From assembly GCA_001766825.1 (NCBI GenBank), contig LYOR01000003.1:62001-126000 (forward strand): a DNA stretch of 64,000 nt, given 5' to 3'. Made by a program: the position numbers and the translations under genes. Positions 44,822 to 53,625 of this stretch are shown piece after piece. Origin of the DNA: Candidatus Syntropharchaeum butanivorans (GTDB taxonomy: Archaea > Halobacteriota > Syntropharchaeia > Syntropharchaeales > Syntropharchaeaceae). Within the stretch, counting starts at the first letter, position 1, and each line of letters opens with the position of its first letter. The notes under the pieces are model-generated. The model was not told the DNA's origin, did no database searches, and saw only the letters and a list, made by a program, of their open reading frames with translations.

Positions 44822-45870
44822 ATCGCCCCCTCTTTTTTGCGCCTTGAAAGACCTTTGATCAGGTCAGTACCCGTAATAGAACCCATCTCTATGTAGTCCT
44901 CTGCAATTGCATCCTCAAACAGCTTTTGACCCAGCTCACTTCTTCTGATTACAGTTGACCAGCCATGATCAGACCCGACAGACCCGACAGAGATGTCAGA
45001 AAGCTCTGCTGTGAAGTCTCTGCAGTATCTGCACCCCTCTGCCACGTACTTATCAAGATCCTTGATCAGGACTGAGTATGTCGTATCCTTCGTCTTCACC
45101 CAGAAACTCCCCTCCCGCATCTCAAACTTCACCACGTCCTCGAGGTTCACCTTCAGCACTTTCCTGACAAAGCCGCTCATCAGGTCATCATATCTGAAGT
45201 TCTCCATACAGAAGAGCCCGATCAAGAGCTTTACCCTATCGATTCCGATCTGATACGGCTCTTTTGATACCTGGATGTTTCTCAGCGCCTGGATGCTGCA
45301 TGGAAGCCCGACAAATCCTATACGTTCAAAGTCACTGTCTATTGCCTCTTTTACACCAACGATAGTGGGCGAGAGTGCATATTTCGATCCAGAAACCCTA
45401 CTAACCTCGGAGGAATCGGTGATGATCACGGGCACAGGTTTCCATGGTACCTCATCGCTCAATCCTGTTGCAACCACGGCATCAAGCATCCCGCTGTCAA
45501 GCGCATAGCTGATCAGCGCTGTAACAACACCACCATCCTGTGCACGCTCTCGAAGCTTTGGATCTTTAGAACGCGCAGCAAAAATCCCGTTGTGCACACC
45601 TATAAGCTCATCTACTCTATTTTTACCGAAGATCTCCTCTTCTATAGCTGGAATATCAAGGAAAGATCGTGGACAGTGGGTATAACACATCCCACAGAGT
45701 GCATCATACTCTACAAGCTGTGGGATGTCATCAATCGCCTCAATTCTCGGACAAAACGCGATACACGCTCCACAAAAGCAACATTTACCCCTCCCTATCA
45801 CCTTTGACTCAAGATCGGCAAAGCCAAATTCCATGAAGGTCGGGACTTTTATACCTTCTACCACTTCCAT
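44818..45870 (-). CDS. FrhB-type F420/flavin oxidoreductase in por operon
   Basis: About 350 residues from ATG 45870 ([10 protein letters not shown]). An N-terminal two-cluster ferredoxin-like segment ([21 protein letters not shown]) precedes the FrhB core ([46 protein letters not shown]). The family moves electrons between F420H2 and iron-sulphur partners. It is translationally coupled to porC, so it may let pyruvate oxidoreductase exchange electrons with F420, directly or through ferredoxin. That coupling is inference; the family is secure. Confidence 0.85.
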   Translation of the reverse strand: MEVVEGIKVPTFMEFGFADLESKVIGRGKCCFCGACIAFCPRIEAIDDIPQLVEYDALCGMCYTHCPRSFLDIPAIEEEIFGKNRVDELIGVHNGIFAARSKDPKLRERAQDGGVVTALISYALDSGMLDAVVATGLSDEVPWKPVPVIITDSSEVSRVSGSKYALSPTIVGVKEAIDSDFERIGFVGLPCSIQALRNIQVSKEPYQIGIDRVKLLIGLFCMENFRYDDLMSGFVRKVLKVNLEDVVKFEMREGSFWVKTKDTTYSVLIKDLDKYVAEGCRYCRDFTAELSDISVGSVGSDHGWSTVIRRSELGQKLFEDAIAEDYIEMGSITGTDLIKGLSRRKKEGAI

Positions 45871-45883
45871 GATGATCGTAAAC

Positions 45884-46360
45884 TCATCGTAGTTTAAATT
45901 TTTTGCCTTTATCATCCAAAATCTTGACATCCACCCCACCGGCTCTGAGAAGTTCAATCCCCTCTGTATCTGAGTACGTCCCGGATATCACAACTCGCCT
46001 GATCGAGGCGTTCAGGATCATCTTTGCACATATCTTGCATGGATATGCGTTGACATAAAGTGTTGCACCAGCTGCATCCCTCCCTGCCTGAAGAAGCGCG
46101 TTCTGTTCAGCATGAACACCGAAACAGATCTCATGGCGTGTCCCTGACTGGATTCCAAGCTTATCTCTGATGCACCCACGCTCTATACAGTGAGGAAACC
46201 CTCTGGGTGCACCGTTATATCCTGTTGAGACGATAATGTTATCCTTAACGATGACACACCCGATCTTTCGCCTGATGCACGTTGAACGGAGAGATATATC
46301 CCGCGTGATCCTCATCCAGTAATCATCCCACCCTATACGATCAGAAACTTCCTCTTTCAT
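45884..46360 (-). CDS. dCMP deaminase-like zinc enzyme
   Basis: A 158-residue cytidine/deoxycytidylate deaminase. The zinc site reads HAEQNAL and PCKIC, with a preceding CIERGCIRDK and TGYNGAPRGFPHC stretch typical of dCMP deaminases (a second zinc-binding cluster is suggested by these extra cysteines). It supplies dUMP for thymidylate synthesis. It overlaps the marker-11-like gene by four bases. Confidence 0.88.
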   Translation of the reverse strand: MKEEVSDRIGWDDYWMRITRDISLRSTCIRRKIGCVIVKDNIIVSTGYNGAPRGFPHCIERGCIRDKLGIQSGTRHEICFGVHAEQNALLQAGRDAAGATLYVNAYPCKICAKMILNASIRRVVISGTYSDTEGIELLRAGGVDVKILDDKGKKFKLR

Positions 46361-47475
46361 AGAAAATCCGCCTCTGGATTAAGCAGTATCTCCTTTGGAA
46401 GCCCCGAAAGCCCAACCGCAGCAACAGCACCGATAATCCCCCTTGAGCCGGTGATCTCAAGGATTTTCACACCGGATAGCTCGGCTGCCTCCTTTGCATC
46501 CTCCACAACCACCTCCTCAGATCGTGCTCTTGCAGCAAATACCCGTAGATGCTGATTTTCCCTGAACCCGGTCCGGTATGCCATCGCTGTTTCATCCGAA
46601 AGCGTCTCAGACTGGAGGTACCTAACAGCCTCATCGATCACGATATCAAGAACCCCTGGCTTTATCGCAAGCTCGATGAAGCTCACGGCATTTCCGACCG
46701 TGCGATAGGGGATATCCGGCTTGAGGAATGCGACCTTGTGTGCAATCGCAGTCACACCGGGGAGTGAGGACAGGACATTAAGGAGTGATAGTGTGAGGGC
46801 AAACGTCGCACCTCGATCCTTTGTATCTGTATCATCAACACCGATCGTGAGATGCAGGAGTGCATCTGTGAGTACTGTACCCTCTGTGTAGCCTGGATGC
46901 TCTTTCACCCTTACCTCGAGCACACCCTCTGCAAACTGTATCATCTCACTGAGTGAGTATGCCGGTCCACCCCGGGATACAATATGCTGACAGACGACCC
47001 CCTCCTCGAGTGAGACCTCTCTGACCCCGACCGCGAACCGCTCAAGATCAACCTCCCCCCTCCCGACCCTGGCGATCTCTCGAAGCAACATCCCTTCTTT
47101 CTTCACATCGAGCAGAACGCCACCGGATCCTCCATGTTCCCACTCACAGAACTCAAGGCAACCTTCACTCCTGCACTCATGGAATATCTCGACAAGGTCG
47201 CCATCGACGGTCGTGAAGATTCGCCTGCAGGAGGATGCAGGTAATGTCTGGGTTATGCTCACATACCGCGCCGGATGGGATCCATCACGTGTCTTGATGA
47301 GCTTCACAGAGCCTTCATCTATCAGGCGATTTATCCAGTCCTGTACCGTGCTTCTTGGCATCCTGGCACGATCGGCGATCTCTTTGATCGTGAAGTATCC
47401 CTTCTCCTCAGAGAGGGATGATGCAAGCTCAAGGCATATTCTCCTTCTTTCGAGTACCTTTGATCTTCTCTTCAT
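46357..47475 (-). CDS. Methanogenesis marker 11-like protein with N-terminal winged helix
   Basis: A 372-residue protein. Residues about 1-70 form a winged helix (YFTIKEIADRARMPRSTVQDWINRL). The C-terminal part (IGVDDTDTKDRGATFALTL; YRTVGNAVSFIELAIKPG; SETLSDETAMA; ITGSRGIIGAVAAVGL) matches the methanogenesis marker protein 11/TiaS-like fold. The helix-turn-helix fusion would be an uncommon design. Marker 11 is otherwise near-exclusive to methanogenic archaea. It sits four bases after hom. Confidence 0.65.
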   Translation of the reverse strand: MKRRSKVLERRRICLELASSLSEEKGYFTIKEIADRARMPRSTVQDWINRLIDEGSVKLIKTRDGSHPARYVSITQTLPASSCRRIFTTVDGDLVEIFHECRSEGCLEFCEWEHGGSGGVLLDVKKEGMLLREIARVGRGEVDLERFAVGVREVSLEEGVVCQHIVSRGGPAYSLSEMIQFAEGVLEVRVKEHPGYTEGTVLTDALLHLTIGVDDTDTKDRGATFALTLSLLNVLSSLPGVTAIAHKVAFLKPDIPYRTVGNAVSFIELAIKPGVLDIVIDEAVRYLQSETLSDETAMAYRTGFRENQHLRVFAARARSEEVVVEDAKEAAELSGVKILEITGSRGIIGAVAAVGLSGLPKEILLNPEADFL

Positions 47476-47479
47476 TCCA

Positions 47480-48466
47480 TCATCGATATATGCTTATGAT
47501 ATCACTGAATATTGCACTTGCAGCCTCGATTGCACCAGCCCCCCTGCCCATAACGGTGATGGGACCTGCAAGGTCAGCCTCAATCTCTGCGATGTTGAGT
47601 GTACCTCGCATCAGGGCAAAGGGGTGATCTTTCGGGATGAGCCTCGGTGCAACCTCGATCTTCCCCTCTCTCGCTTCACCTATCAGCTTTATCACATAAC
47701 CCTTATCAAGTGCGAGCCTCAGCGCATCTGGAGTGATTCTCCTGATCCCCTCAACAGCGACGCTATTGTATGCGACATCCATCCCGAGCACCGCATTCGC
47801 AAGTATCGTAAGCTTCTCTGCGGTATCGATCCCATCAACATCATAGGATGGGTCAGCCTCTGCAATTCCAAGTGATTGAGCCTCTGAGAGGACGTAAGAG
47901 TAGGGCAACCCCTCCTCCGTCATCCTTGTCAGGATGTAGTTGCAGGTCCCGTTGAAGATTCCTTTTATACTCAGTATCCGGTTACCCGCAAGGTTATTCC
48001 TGATGAGGTTTATTATCGGCATGGCACCCCCGACTGTTGCCTCAAACTTAAGACTGCACCCTGATCTTGCAGCAAGATCGGTAAGTTCACGGTAGTACAG
48101 GGCAAGTGGGCCTTTATTTGAGGTTACAACATGCTTGCCACGCATGAGTGCCTCCTTTATGTGGGTGAATGCAGGCTCACCGGTCTCAACATTTGAGGGG
48201 GTCGTCTCAACCATGAGATCATACTCCCCCTCTCTTATAAGCTGGAGGCTATCAATATCTCTTATCTCACACTTCCACTCAAGTGCATCGTCAATGTCAA
48301 GCCCGTCTGCATCCACCATCGCCCCCCGCAGGTCTGCCACACCTACAAGCCTTATATCAAGGCCAAGCTCCTCTTTCACATGATCTTTCTTCCTCTTTAT
48401 GACCTCTGCGAGTCCACGCCCCACCGTCCCAAAACCAACGATGATGATCTTGACCTGCTCCATCAA
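47480..48466 (-). CDS. hom: Homoserine dehydrogenase
   Basis: A 328-residue NAD(P)-dependent enzyme that reduces aspartate semialdehyde to homoserine for threonine/methionine. Rossmann motif GFGTVGRGLAEVI at the N-terminus, catalytic-region EATVGGAMPIINLIR, GIFNGTCNYILTRM, and DPSYDVDGIDTAEKL are all present. The short form lacks a C-terminal ACT domain, but the upstream gene encodes a free ACT protein that could act as the sensor. Four-base overlap with that gene. Confidence 0.93.
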   Translation of the reverse strand: MMEQVKIIIVGFGTVGRGLAEVIKRKKDHVKEELGLDIRLVGVADLRGAMVDADGLDIDDALEWKCEIRDIDSLQLIREGEYDLMVETTPSNVETGEPAFTHIKEALMRGKHVVTSNKGPLALYYRELTDLAARSGCSLKFEATVGGAMPIINLIRNNLAGNRILSIKGIFNGTCNYILTRMTEEGLPYSYVLSEAQSLGIAEADPSYDVDGIDTAEKLTILANAVLGMDVAYNSVAVEGIRRITPDALRLALDKGYVIKLIGEAREGKIEVAPRLIPKDHPFALMRGTLNIAEIEADLAGPITVMGRGAGAIEAASAIFSDIISIYR

Positions 48467-48963
48467 AACCCCTCCAACGGTTTTATCATAAGAAGGCCCT
48501 TTTTCTTTGCCTCTTGCTCCAGAATTTCAATCGCACGCTCCATCTCCTTCTTTCCTGTTGCCTTTATCGTGATACCTGCAGAGGACTCCTCATCGATTCC
48601 AGGCATCATAAGTGTCAGATCCACCACCTCCGCGAAGCCTGTTGAGTCCACCGCATCTATCGTGCTCTTAAGATCTGTATGGACGATATGTCCGATCAGT
48701 ATGAGAAAGACACTCTCCTTCAACCGCTCTTCCCCTTTCTGCATCACCGTGATTCCCCGCTCATGCCAGCGTGCGATCAGCTCATCGAGGTGCTTTTCGG
48801 GTAGCTCTATCGTGATCTTTATTGGAATCGTTCCCCGGGGGGTTCTACGATCTCTCTGATGTGCTATACTGATTATATTTCCTCCAAGATCTGCTATGGG
48901 ACCAAGTGCACCGAGTAACTGACCTGGAATATCTTTAAGCTCAATCTCCATTGCTATCCTCAT
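48463..48963 (-). CDS. Stand-alone ACT-domain amino-acid sensor
   Basis: A 166-residue protein with two ACT-like halves: MRIAMEIELKDIPGQLLGALGPIADLGGNI and, after residue 85, VFLILIGHIVHTDLKSTID. It matches the archaeal COG2061 family found upstream of homoserine dehydrogenase. It probably binds threonine or a related amino acid and controls hom by feedback. Overlaps hisD and hom by four bases each. Confidence 0.82.
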   Translation of the reverse strand: MRIAMEIELKDIPGQLLGALGPIADLGGNIISIAHQRDRRTPRGTIPIKITIELPEKHLDELIARWHERGITVMQKGEERLKESVFLILIGHIVHTDLKSTIDAVDSTGFAEVVDLTLMMPGIDEESSAGITIKATGKKEMERAIEILEQEAKKKGLLMIKPLEGF

Positions 48964-50204
48964 TTATCCCCCTCAAACCGGATGATAATAGATTCAGCGT
49001 GCCGATCAAAGTTCTCCTGCCTGGCAAGTGCGACTGCTGCGTCCTTGATTCTTTCAAGTCCACGCTCTGTCAGCATCTGGACGCTCATCGTCTTCATAAA
49101 TGACTCAAGAGAGAGCCCTGAGAATATCCTGCTGTAACCTGCAGTCGGAAGGACGTGGTTTGTACCTGTCGCATAATCCCCGGCTGCAACCGGGGAATAT
49201 CCTCCAAGAAAGATCGAACCAGCATTCCTCACCCCTTCAAGGACCGAGAAGGGATTCTCTGTTATAATCTCAAGATGCTCGGGTGCAAACCGGTTTATAA
49301 ACCAGATACCCTCCTCAAGCGTATCAATCAGAAATATCCTGCTCTGTGAGCCATTCATCATCCTTGAGACCTCCTCCGCAAGTTCTCTTGATGTTGTGAG
49401 TAGTATTGAGATTGCCATGCTGTCATGTTCCTCCTGTGCCTTCATATCTGCAGCAACCCACCTTGCATCCGCACTCGAATCTGCAATGATAACAATCTCA
49501 GAGGGTCCTGCTGGAAAATCAATCTCGCAGTATCCCATAGATCGCACGTAGATCTTTGCGGCGGTGACATACACATTCCCGGGTCCTACAATCTTTGAAA
49601 CCCTGGGGATTGTCTCTGTACCGGTGGCCAGTGCACCTATCGCATGTGCACCCCCAACCTTGAATATCCGATCTGCGCCTGCGATCTTTGCCGCAGCAAT
49701 AACAGACGGATCGATCGATCCATCCCTTCTTGGAGGAGTTGTGAGGAGGATCTTGTCAACGCCTGCAACCTTTGCCGGGGTTACCGTCATAAGCGCGCTT
49801 GATGGGTAGGAGGATGGGACATAAACACCTACAGATTCAATGGGAACGCACTTTTGCCCAAGGGTAATCCCCTCTGTGATCTCATCCATCCAGAGATCTC
49901 TTCCCCTCTGTCTCCTGTGAAACTCGAGGATGTTACTGTGAGCAAGCTTGAGATTTCTGAGAAGATTCTCATCGACGTCGCGCATCGCCGATTCAATCTC
50001 ATCTTCTCCAACCTCAATCTGATCAAGGTCAACACGATCAAACTCCTTCGTAAACTTAAAAAGTGCATCATCCCCATCGCTTCGGACTGTCTCAACAATC
50101 TTCATCGCATCATCCATGAAGCCAAGGTACTCTACCCCACGATTGAAGAGGCGTTCGACCTCATCCTGCTCCAATCCTTTAAGCTCCTCGACGGTTATCA
50201 CCAT
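48960..50204 (-). CDS. hisD: Histidinol dehydrogenase
   Basis: About 414 residues. Family segments are PIESVGVYVPSSYPSSALMTVTPAKVAGV, FKVGGAHAIGALATGT, VGPGNVYVTAAK, FPAGPSEIVIIAD, the zinc-site EEHDSMA and the C-terminal GTNHVLPT. It performs the last two oxidations of histidine synthesis. The ATG at 50204 is preferred because GGGGTGAT precedes it at normal spacing. First gene of the long minus-strand operon. Confidence 0.94.
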   Translation of the reverse strand: MVITVEELKGLEQDEVERLFNRGVEYLGFMDDAMKIVETVRSDGDDALFKFTKEFDRVDLDQIEVGEDEIESAMRDVDENLLRNLKLAHSNILEFHRRQRGRDLWMDEITEGITLGQKCVPIESVGVYVPSSYPSSALMTVTPAKVAGVDKILLTTPPRRDGSIDPSVIAAAKIAGADRIFKVGGAHAIGALATGTETIPRVSKIVGPGNVYVTAAKIYVRSMGYCEIDFPAGPSEIVIIADSSADARWVAADMKAQEEHDSMAISILLTTSRELAEEVSRMMNGSQSRIFLIDTLEEGIWFINRFAPEHLEIITENPFSVLEGVRNAGSIFLGGYSPVAAGDYATGTNHVLPTAGYSRIFSGLSLESFMKTMSVQMLTERGLERIKDAAVALARQENFDRHAESIIIRFEGDK

Positions 50205-50501
50205 GATTATCACCCCTTGAGTTGGTGGAGGTCTTATATCTTCTTTTGGATGATTCTCATATTCTTCACACTCCTGTACCCTGGAACTTTATAGCTGGCT
50301 TTGAAGCGGGTAAACAGAGTGTAGCCTGCCGGCTGAGAAAGGGGTGGTAAGCCTGGGATAGTCCTTCTTGAACTAAATGGAACTCATCTAAACATTTTTG
50401 AACCAATTGGGATTGTTTTGAACTGAGATTGAAAAATAAAACTTTAAGAAGCTTTATTTAGTGGAAAAACAACCAGAAAAATAAAAACGGAGGTGAAACA
50501 G

Positions 50502-51536
50502 ATGAAGAAAGAGGCTATAGTGCTTGGGGTGATGGTGGTCTTTGCCATAGCTTTCTTCGCTCCGGTGATTCCTGCCGCAGCAGAAGAGGAGAGCATTCAG
50601 TACGATGGATGGGTGGGGCCAGACAGTGCGTTGTATGGGCTAAAAATAGCATTCGAAAACATTTATGAGGCAGTCTCGTTCAGTGTCGATGCAAAACTCG
50701 CCAAACAGGCAATAAACGCAGAAAAGCGGCTGGCTGAGGCAGAAGCAATGATGGAAAAGGGCAAACCAGAAGCAGCCCAGAAAGCACTGGAGAGGTATAT
50801 GATAAAGGTAGCAGCCATTAACAGAACGGTGTGTGAGGATAATTGCAGCGAAACCTCCCTTCAAAATGTACAACAGCGCATGTACAGGCATCGGATCACG
50901 TTACAGGCCCTTATAGAGGATCCCAAGATGCCAGAGGAGGCAAAGCCCGCGTTAGAGATGGCATTGAACAGGAGCAGGGTGGCAGAGATGGTGCTCTCAG
51001 AGAGGGTGCTGAAGAGCCAGATGATGCACGCAGAAGATGAGCTTGCTGAGATAAAGAGGATGGTGGAGGCAGGTGATTCAGAGGCTGTTGAAGAGGCGAT
51101 GGAGATGTATATGGCGAAGATGAGGGAGATAAATGAGACGATAGAGAGGGTATCTCTGAGTGAAAAGGGGCTTCAGCATGCACAGGAGATGATCACCAGG
51201 CACAAAACAGTCCTGCAGGCCCTTATAGAGGATCCCAAGATGCCAGAGGAGGCAAAACCGGCATTACAGAGAGCGTTGAATAATAGTAAGATAGCAGAGA
51301 ATGCCATAGAAAGAGCAGAGGAAAAAATGATGAGGCCAGAGTCACCACCGGCTGAAGAGAGGCCAGAGGTGTCACCAGCCAAAGAGAGACCTACGGAAAT
51401 GCATGAGAATGTATCGGAGGAAAGGCCCACCGAAGCACCGGCTGAAGGTAGATCTGAAGAAGTGCCAGCTAAAGGGAGACCTGAAGAAGTGCCGGCGGGA
51501 AAAGTCTCTGAAGGAGGGGGCAAAGGGGATCGCTGA
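50502..51536 (+). CDS. DUF5667-type secreted protein with repeats
   Basis: About 344 residues from ATG 50502 (GGAGGTGAAAC upstream). Signal peptide about 1-27, then GPDSALYGLKIAFENI, the hallmark of DUF5667. Two helical repeats follow, each with a copy of LQALIEDPKMPEEAKPAL (about 310 bases apart at DNA level). The last 60 residues are a low-complexity tail of Pro/Glu/Arg repeats (PAEERPEVSPAKERPTE-like units). Such proteins are secreted or surface-bound. It is followed by a membrane regulator, a common pairing. Confidence 0.72.
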   Translation: MKKEAIVLGVMVVFAIAFFAPVIPAAAEEESIQYDGWVGPDSALYGLKIAFENIYEAVSFSVDAKLAKQAINAEKRLAEAEAMMEKGKPEAAQKALERYMIKVAAINRTVCEDNCSETSLQNVQQRMYRHRITLQALIEDPKMPEEAKPALEMALNRSRVAEMVLSERVLKSQMMHAEDELAEIKRMVEAGDSEAVEEAMEMYMAKMREINETIERVSLSEKGLQHAQEMITRHKTVLQALIEDPKMPEEAKPALQRALNNSKIAENAIERAEEKMMRPESPPAEERPEVSPAKERPTEMHENVSEERPTEAPAEGRSEEVPAKGRPEEVPAGKVSEGGGKGDR

Positions 51537-51609
51537 GTAACGGATCAAAGAGATAGGATGAGATAGATTACCATAAGCTATTTATTTTTTCTTTACATTT
51601 ATTTAATTA

Positions 51610-52530
51610 ATGCTTCGAAGAGTTCGAAGACTTATCTTCAGCACATTAGTGGCAGCTGCTCTTGTATCTATCGCTTTCCACTCGGTTATTCCACCTCTTT
51701 TTGCTCAGGGTAGTGGATATAAAACCACATATGCCATAGAAATCCGGGATGATGGATCTGCGATCTGGACTGTGGAGGATCGAGTTGAGTTAAGGACGGC
51801 TGCTGAGGAGAGATCATTCGAGGAATACATGATGATGCTCCAATCTAACGAGAGTGTACTGGAATACTTCTCGGGTAAGGTGAATGAGATCATCGCTGAA
51901 GCCGAGAATTCAACCGGGCGGGGTATGGCGGCTAAAAATTTTAACATCTCGTTTGGTGTGGAGGATACGTTAACCAGAAAATACGGTGTGGTAACCTATC
52001 GTTTCGAGTGGATAGGTTTTGCTCCAGTAGAAGATAAAAAAATTCTGGTGGGAGATGCCTTTGCGGCTGGACTTTATCTGCCCGAGGGAAATGCACTGAT
52101 CATCAGATTTCCGGGTGGATATAAGATTGCGAGTGTAACGCCAGAACCAGATATTTCACGAAAGAACGAATTGATCTGGTATGGCTTGAGAGACTTTGGT
52201 CCTGGTGAACCGGGAATAGTGATTCAAGAAAAGATCATACCGTATTCGTTTATATGGATAGTACCTGGTGCAGTTTTCGCTGCTGTTTTGATATTGAGCT
52301 TTTTCTATAAAAATAGAACACCAAAAAAGATTGTGGAGGAGACAAAAAGTGATGAGGAGAGAATCATCGAGATATTGAGGGCTGCTGGTGGTATGCTCTA
52401 TCAGTCAGAGATAATTGAGAAGACTGGCTTTTCCAAATCGAAAACGAGCACTTTACTGAACTCACTGAAGAAAAAGGGAAGGATAGAGAAGATAATGAAA
52501 GGCAGGAGAAACCTGATCAGGCTCAAATAG
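51610..52530 (+). CDS. Membrane-anchored regulator with outer sensor and winged helix
   Basis: A 306-residue protein. N-terminal signal/membrane segment (about 8-33), an outer beta-rich sensor domain (about 35-205), a membrane helix (PYSFIWIVPGAVFAAVLILSFFY, about 216-238), and a cytoplasmic MarR-like winged helix (GGMLYQSEIIEKTGFSKSKTS, then LKKKGRIEKI). The layout matches archaeal COG3398-like one-component regulators that couple outside signals to transcription. It follows the DUF5667 gene and probably controls surface-protein genes. Confidence 0.75.
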   Translation: MLRRVRRLIFSTLVAAALVSIAFHSVIPPLFAQGSGYKTTYAIEIRDDGSAIWTVEDRVELRTAAEERSFEEYMMMLQSNESVLEYFSGKVNEIIAEAENSTGRGMAAKNFNISFGVEDTLTRKYGVVTYRFEWIGFAPVEDKKILVGDAFAAGLYLPEGNALIIRFPGGYKIASVTPEPDISRKNELIWYGLRDFGPGEPGIVIQEKIIPYSFIWIVPGAVFAAVLILSFFYKNRTPKKIVEETKSDEERIIEILRAAGGMLYQSEIIEKTGFSKSKTSTLLNSLKKKGRIEKIMKGRRNLIRLK

Positions 52531-53098
52531 ATACATTAGCCTGTACACTCCCCTCAGCAAAGAATGAAGGATATCGTCCTTTCTATCATCCCGTGTTGCC
52601 ATTTCCCAGATAGCTATGTGGACAGCGAACACTTTTCGGGCATACCCGGCTTAATTCTCAAAGCATATGAAATAAATATTGAACATATAGGTTAATTAAT
52701 TTGTAAATTTGTGGAATTAAAATATCACAATATTAAGCTATATATTTCACATATCTCGATCCCTCTGCATCTTTCACCATAAAAATATTTCGCAAAAACA
52801 CCCTTTTCATGCAAAATTTTTAACCTGCGATCAAACATCAGCTAAAAAGAGCCAGAAAGATCTAAATCTTTAAAGAATGAAGAAAAATAGTCCAAATCAA
52901 AAATAAAGTTCTAATAGCCGATTGATTTATATAGTAGCACCCAGATAGGTAAGGTTGTAAAGGCCGGGGCCAGAAGAAAGAGGATATTTCTTCTGGCTCG
53001 GTTCATGGTAACGATCGTCCGGCTTGTGAGGGGTGATCGATCGTTAAGGTTCGTGAGTGGACCATAGATTCAAAAGCTGAAAAGGGAGGTGAGAAAGG
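52531..53098 (+). promoter_or_regulatory. Pilin promoter and structured 5' leader
   Basis: This 568-base spacer is AT-rich to about 52920. A TATA box (tttatatag, 52926-52934) would start transcription near 52958, giving a leader of about 140 bases. The leader holds a perfect 11-base hairpin (GCCAGAAGAAA at 52969-52979 with TTTCTTCTGGC at 52987-52997) and a second pair (AACGATCG at 53010-53017 with CGATCGTT at 53038-53045). GGGAGGTGAG then precedes the pilin ATG. No gene was recognised in the left part. Confidence 0.6.
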
Positions 53099-53506
53099 AT
53101 GAAAGTGAAGGTTAAAGAGATTGCAAGGGATGAGGAGGCGGTATCGCCGGTCATCGGTGTCATCCTGATGGTTGCAATCACGGTCATACTTGCAGCGGTG
53201 ATAGCGGCGTTTGTGTTCGGGATGGGACCACCTGAGCAGAAGTACAATGTGGCATTCTCAACGAGTATAAACTCAACGGGGGCTACCTTGACGCTGCATG
53301 ATAATGGGGGGGCGAGTGATATAGATATCACCAGTGTGACGGTCAACGGTGCATCGAAGACCTTAGGGACTGATGTTAAAGGAACCTATACTAACATGAA
53401 CGTAGGAAACTCCTTCTTTGTCAGTGGTGCAGGTCAGGGTGATCACATTGTTGTGACTGGAACAGCAGATGGTCAGACACAGGTCTTCATGGATGTTAAG
53501 CTTTAG
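53099..53506 (+). CDS. Archaeal type IV pilin, major-pilin-like
   Basis: A 135-residue protein. The N-terminus DEEAVSPVIGVILMVAITVILA is the class III signal peptide plus hydrophobic spine of archaeal Pilin_N (DUF1628) proteins; cleavage by PibD/EppA would be just before the hydrophobic stretch. The globular part is short, Thr/Ser/Asn-rich and beta-like, as in small glycosylated pilins. It is monocistronic, with a structured leader and its own terminator, suggesting high expression. It may form the main filament assembled by one of the two pilus ATPases. Confidence 0.85.
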   Translation: MKVKVKEIARDEEAVSPVIGVILMVAITVILAAVIAAFVFGMGPPEQKYNVAFSTSINSTGATLTLHDNGGASDIDITSVTVNGASKTLGTDVKGTYTNMNVGNSFFVSGAGQGDHIVVTGTADGQTQVFMDVKL

Positions 53507-53540
53507 ACGGATCCTTTCCGTCTTATTTTCCCTTTTTATT
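53507..53540 (+). terminator. Terminator after pilin
   Basis: A GACGG/CCGTC hairpin with a short loop (53507-53523) is followed by a T-rich stretch (TTATTTTCCCTTTTTATTT). Confidence 0.55.
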
Positions 53541-53625
53541 TCCCACAGCCTTTTAGATCTTACTTTCTGCCATACCACGATCACCATCACAACCTTTATC
53601 TGAGCTCAGGTGAAAGTAATGAACA

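Noticed and set aside
44818..45957. Longer start (45957) for the FrhB-like gene in the por operon
   Set aside because: The 29 extra residues overlap the dCMP deaminase gene by 74 bases and lack family similarity; ATG 45870 gives a normal start.
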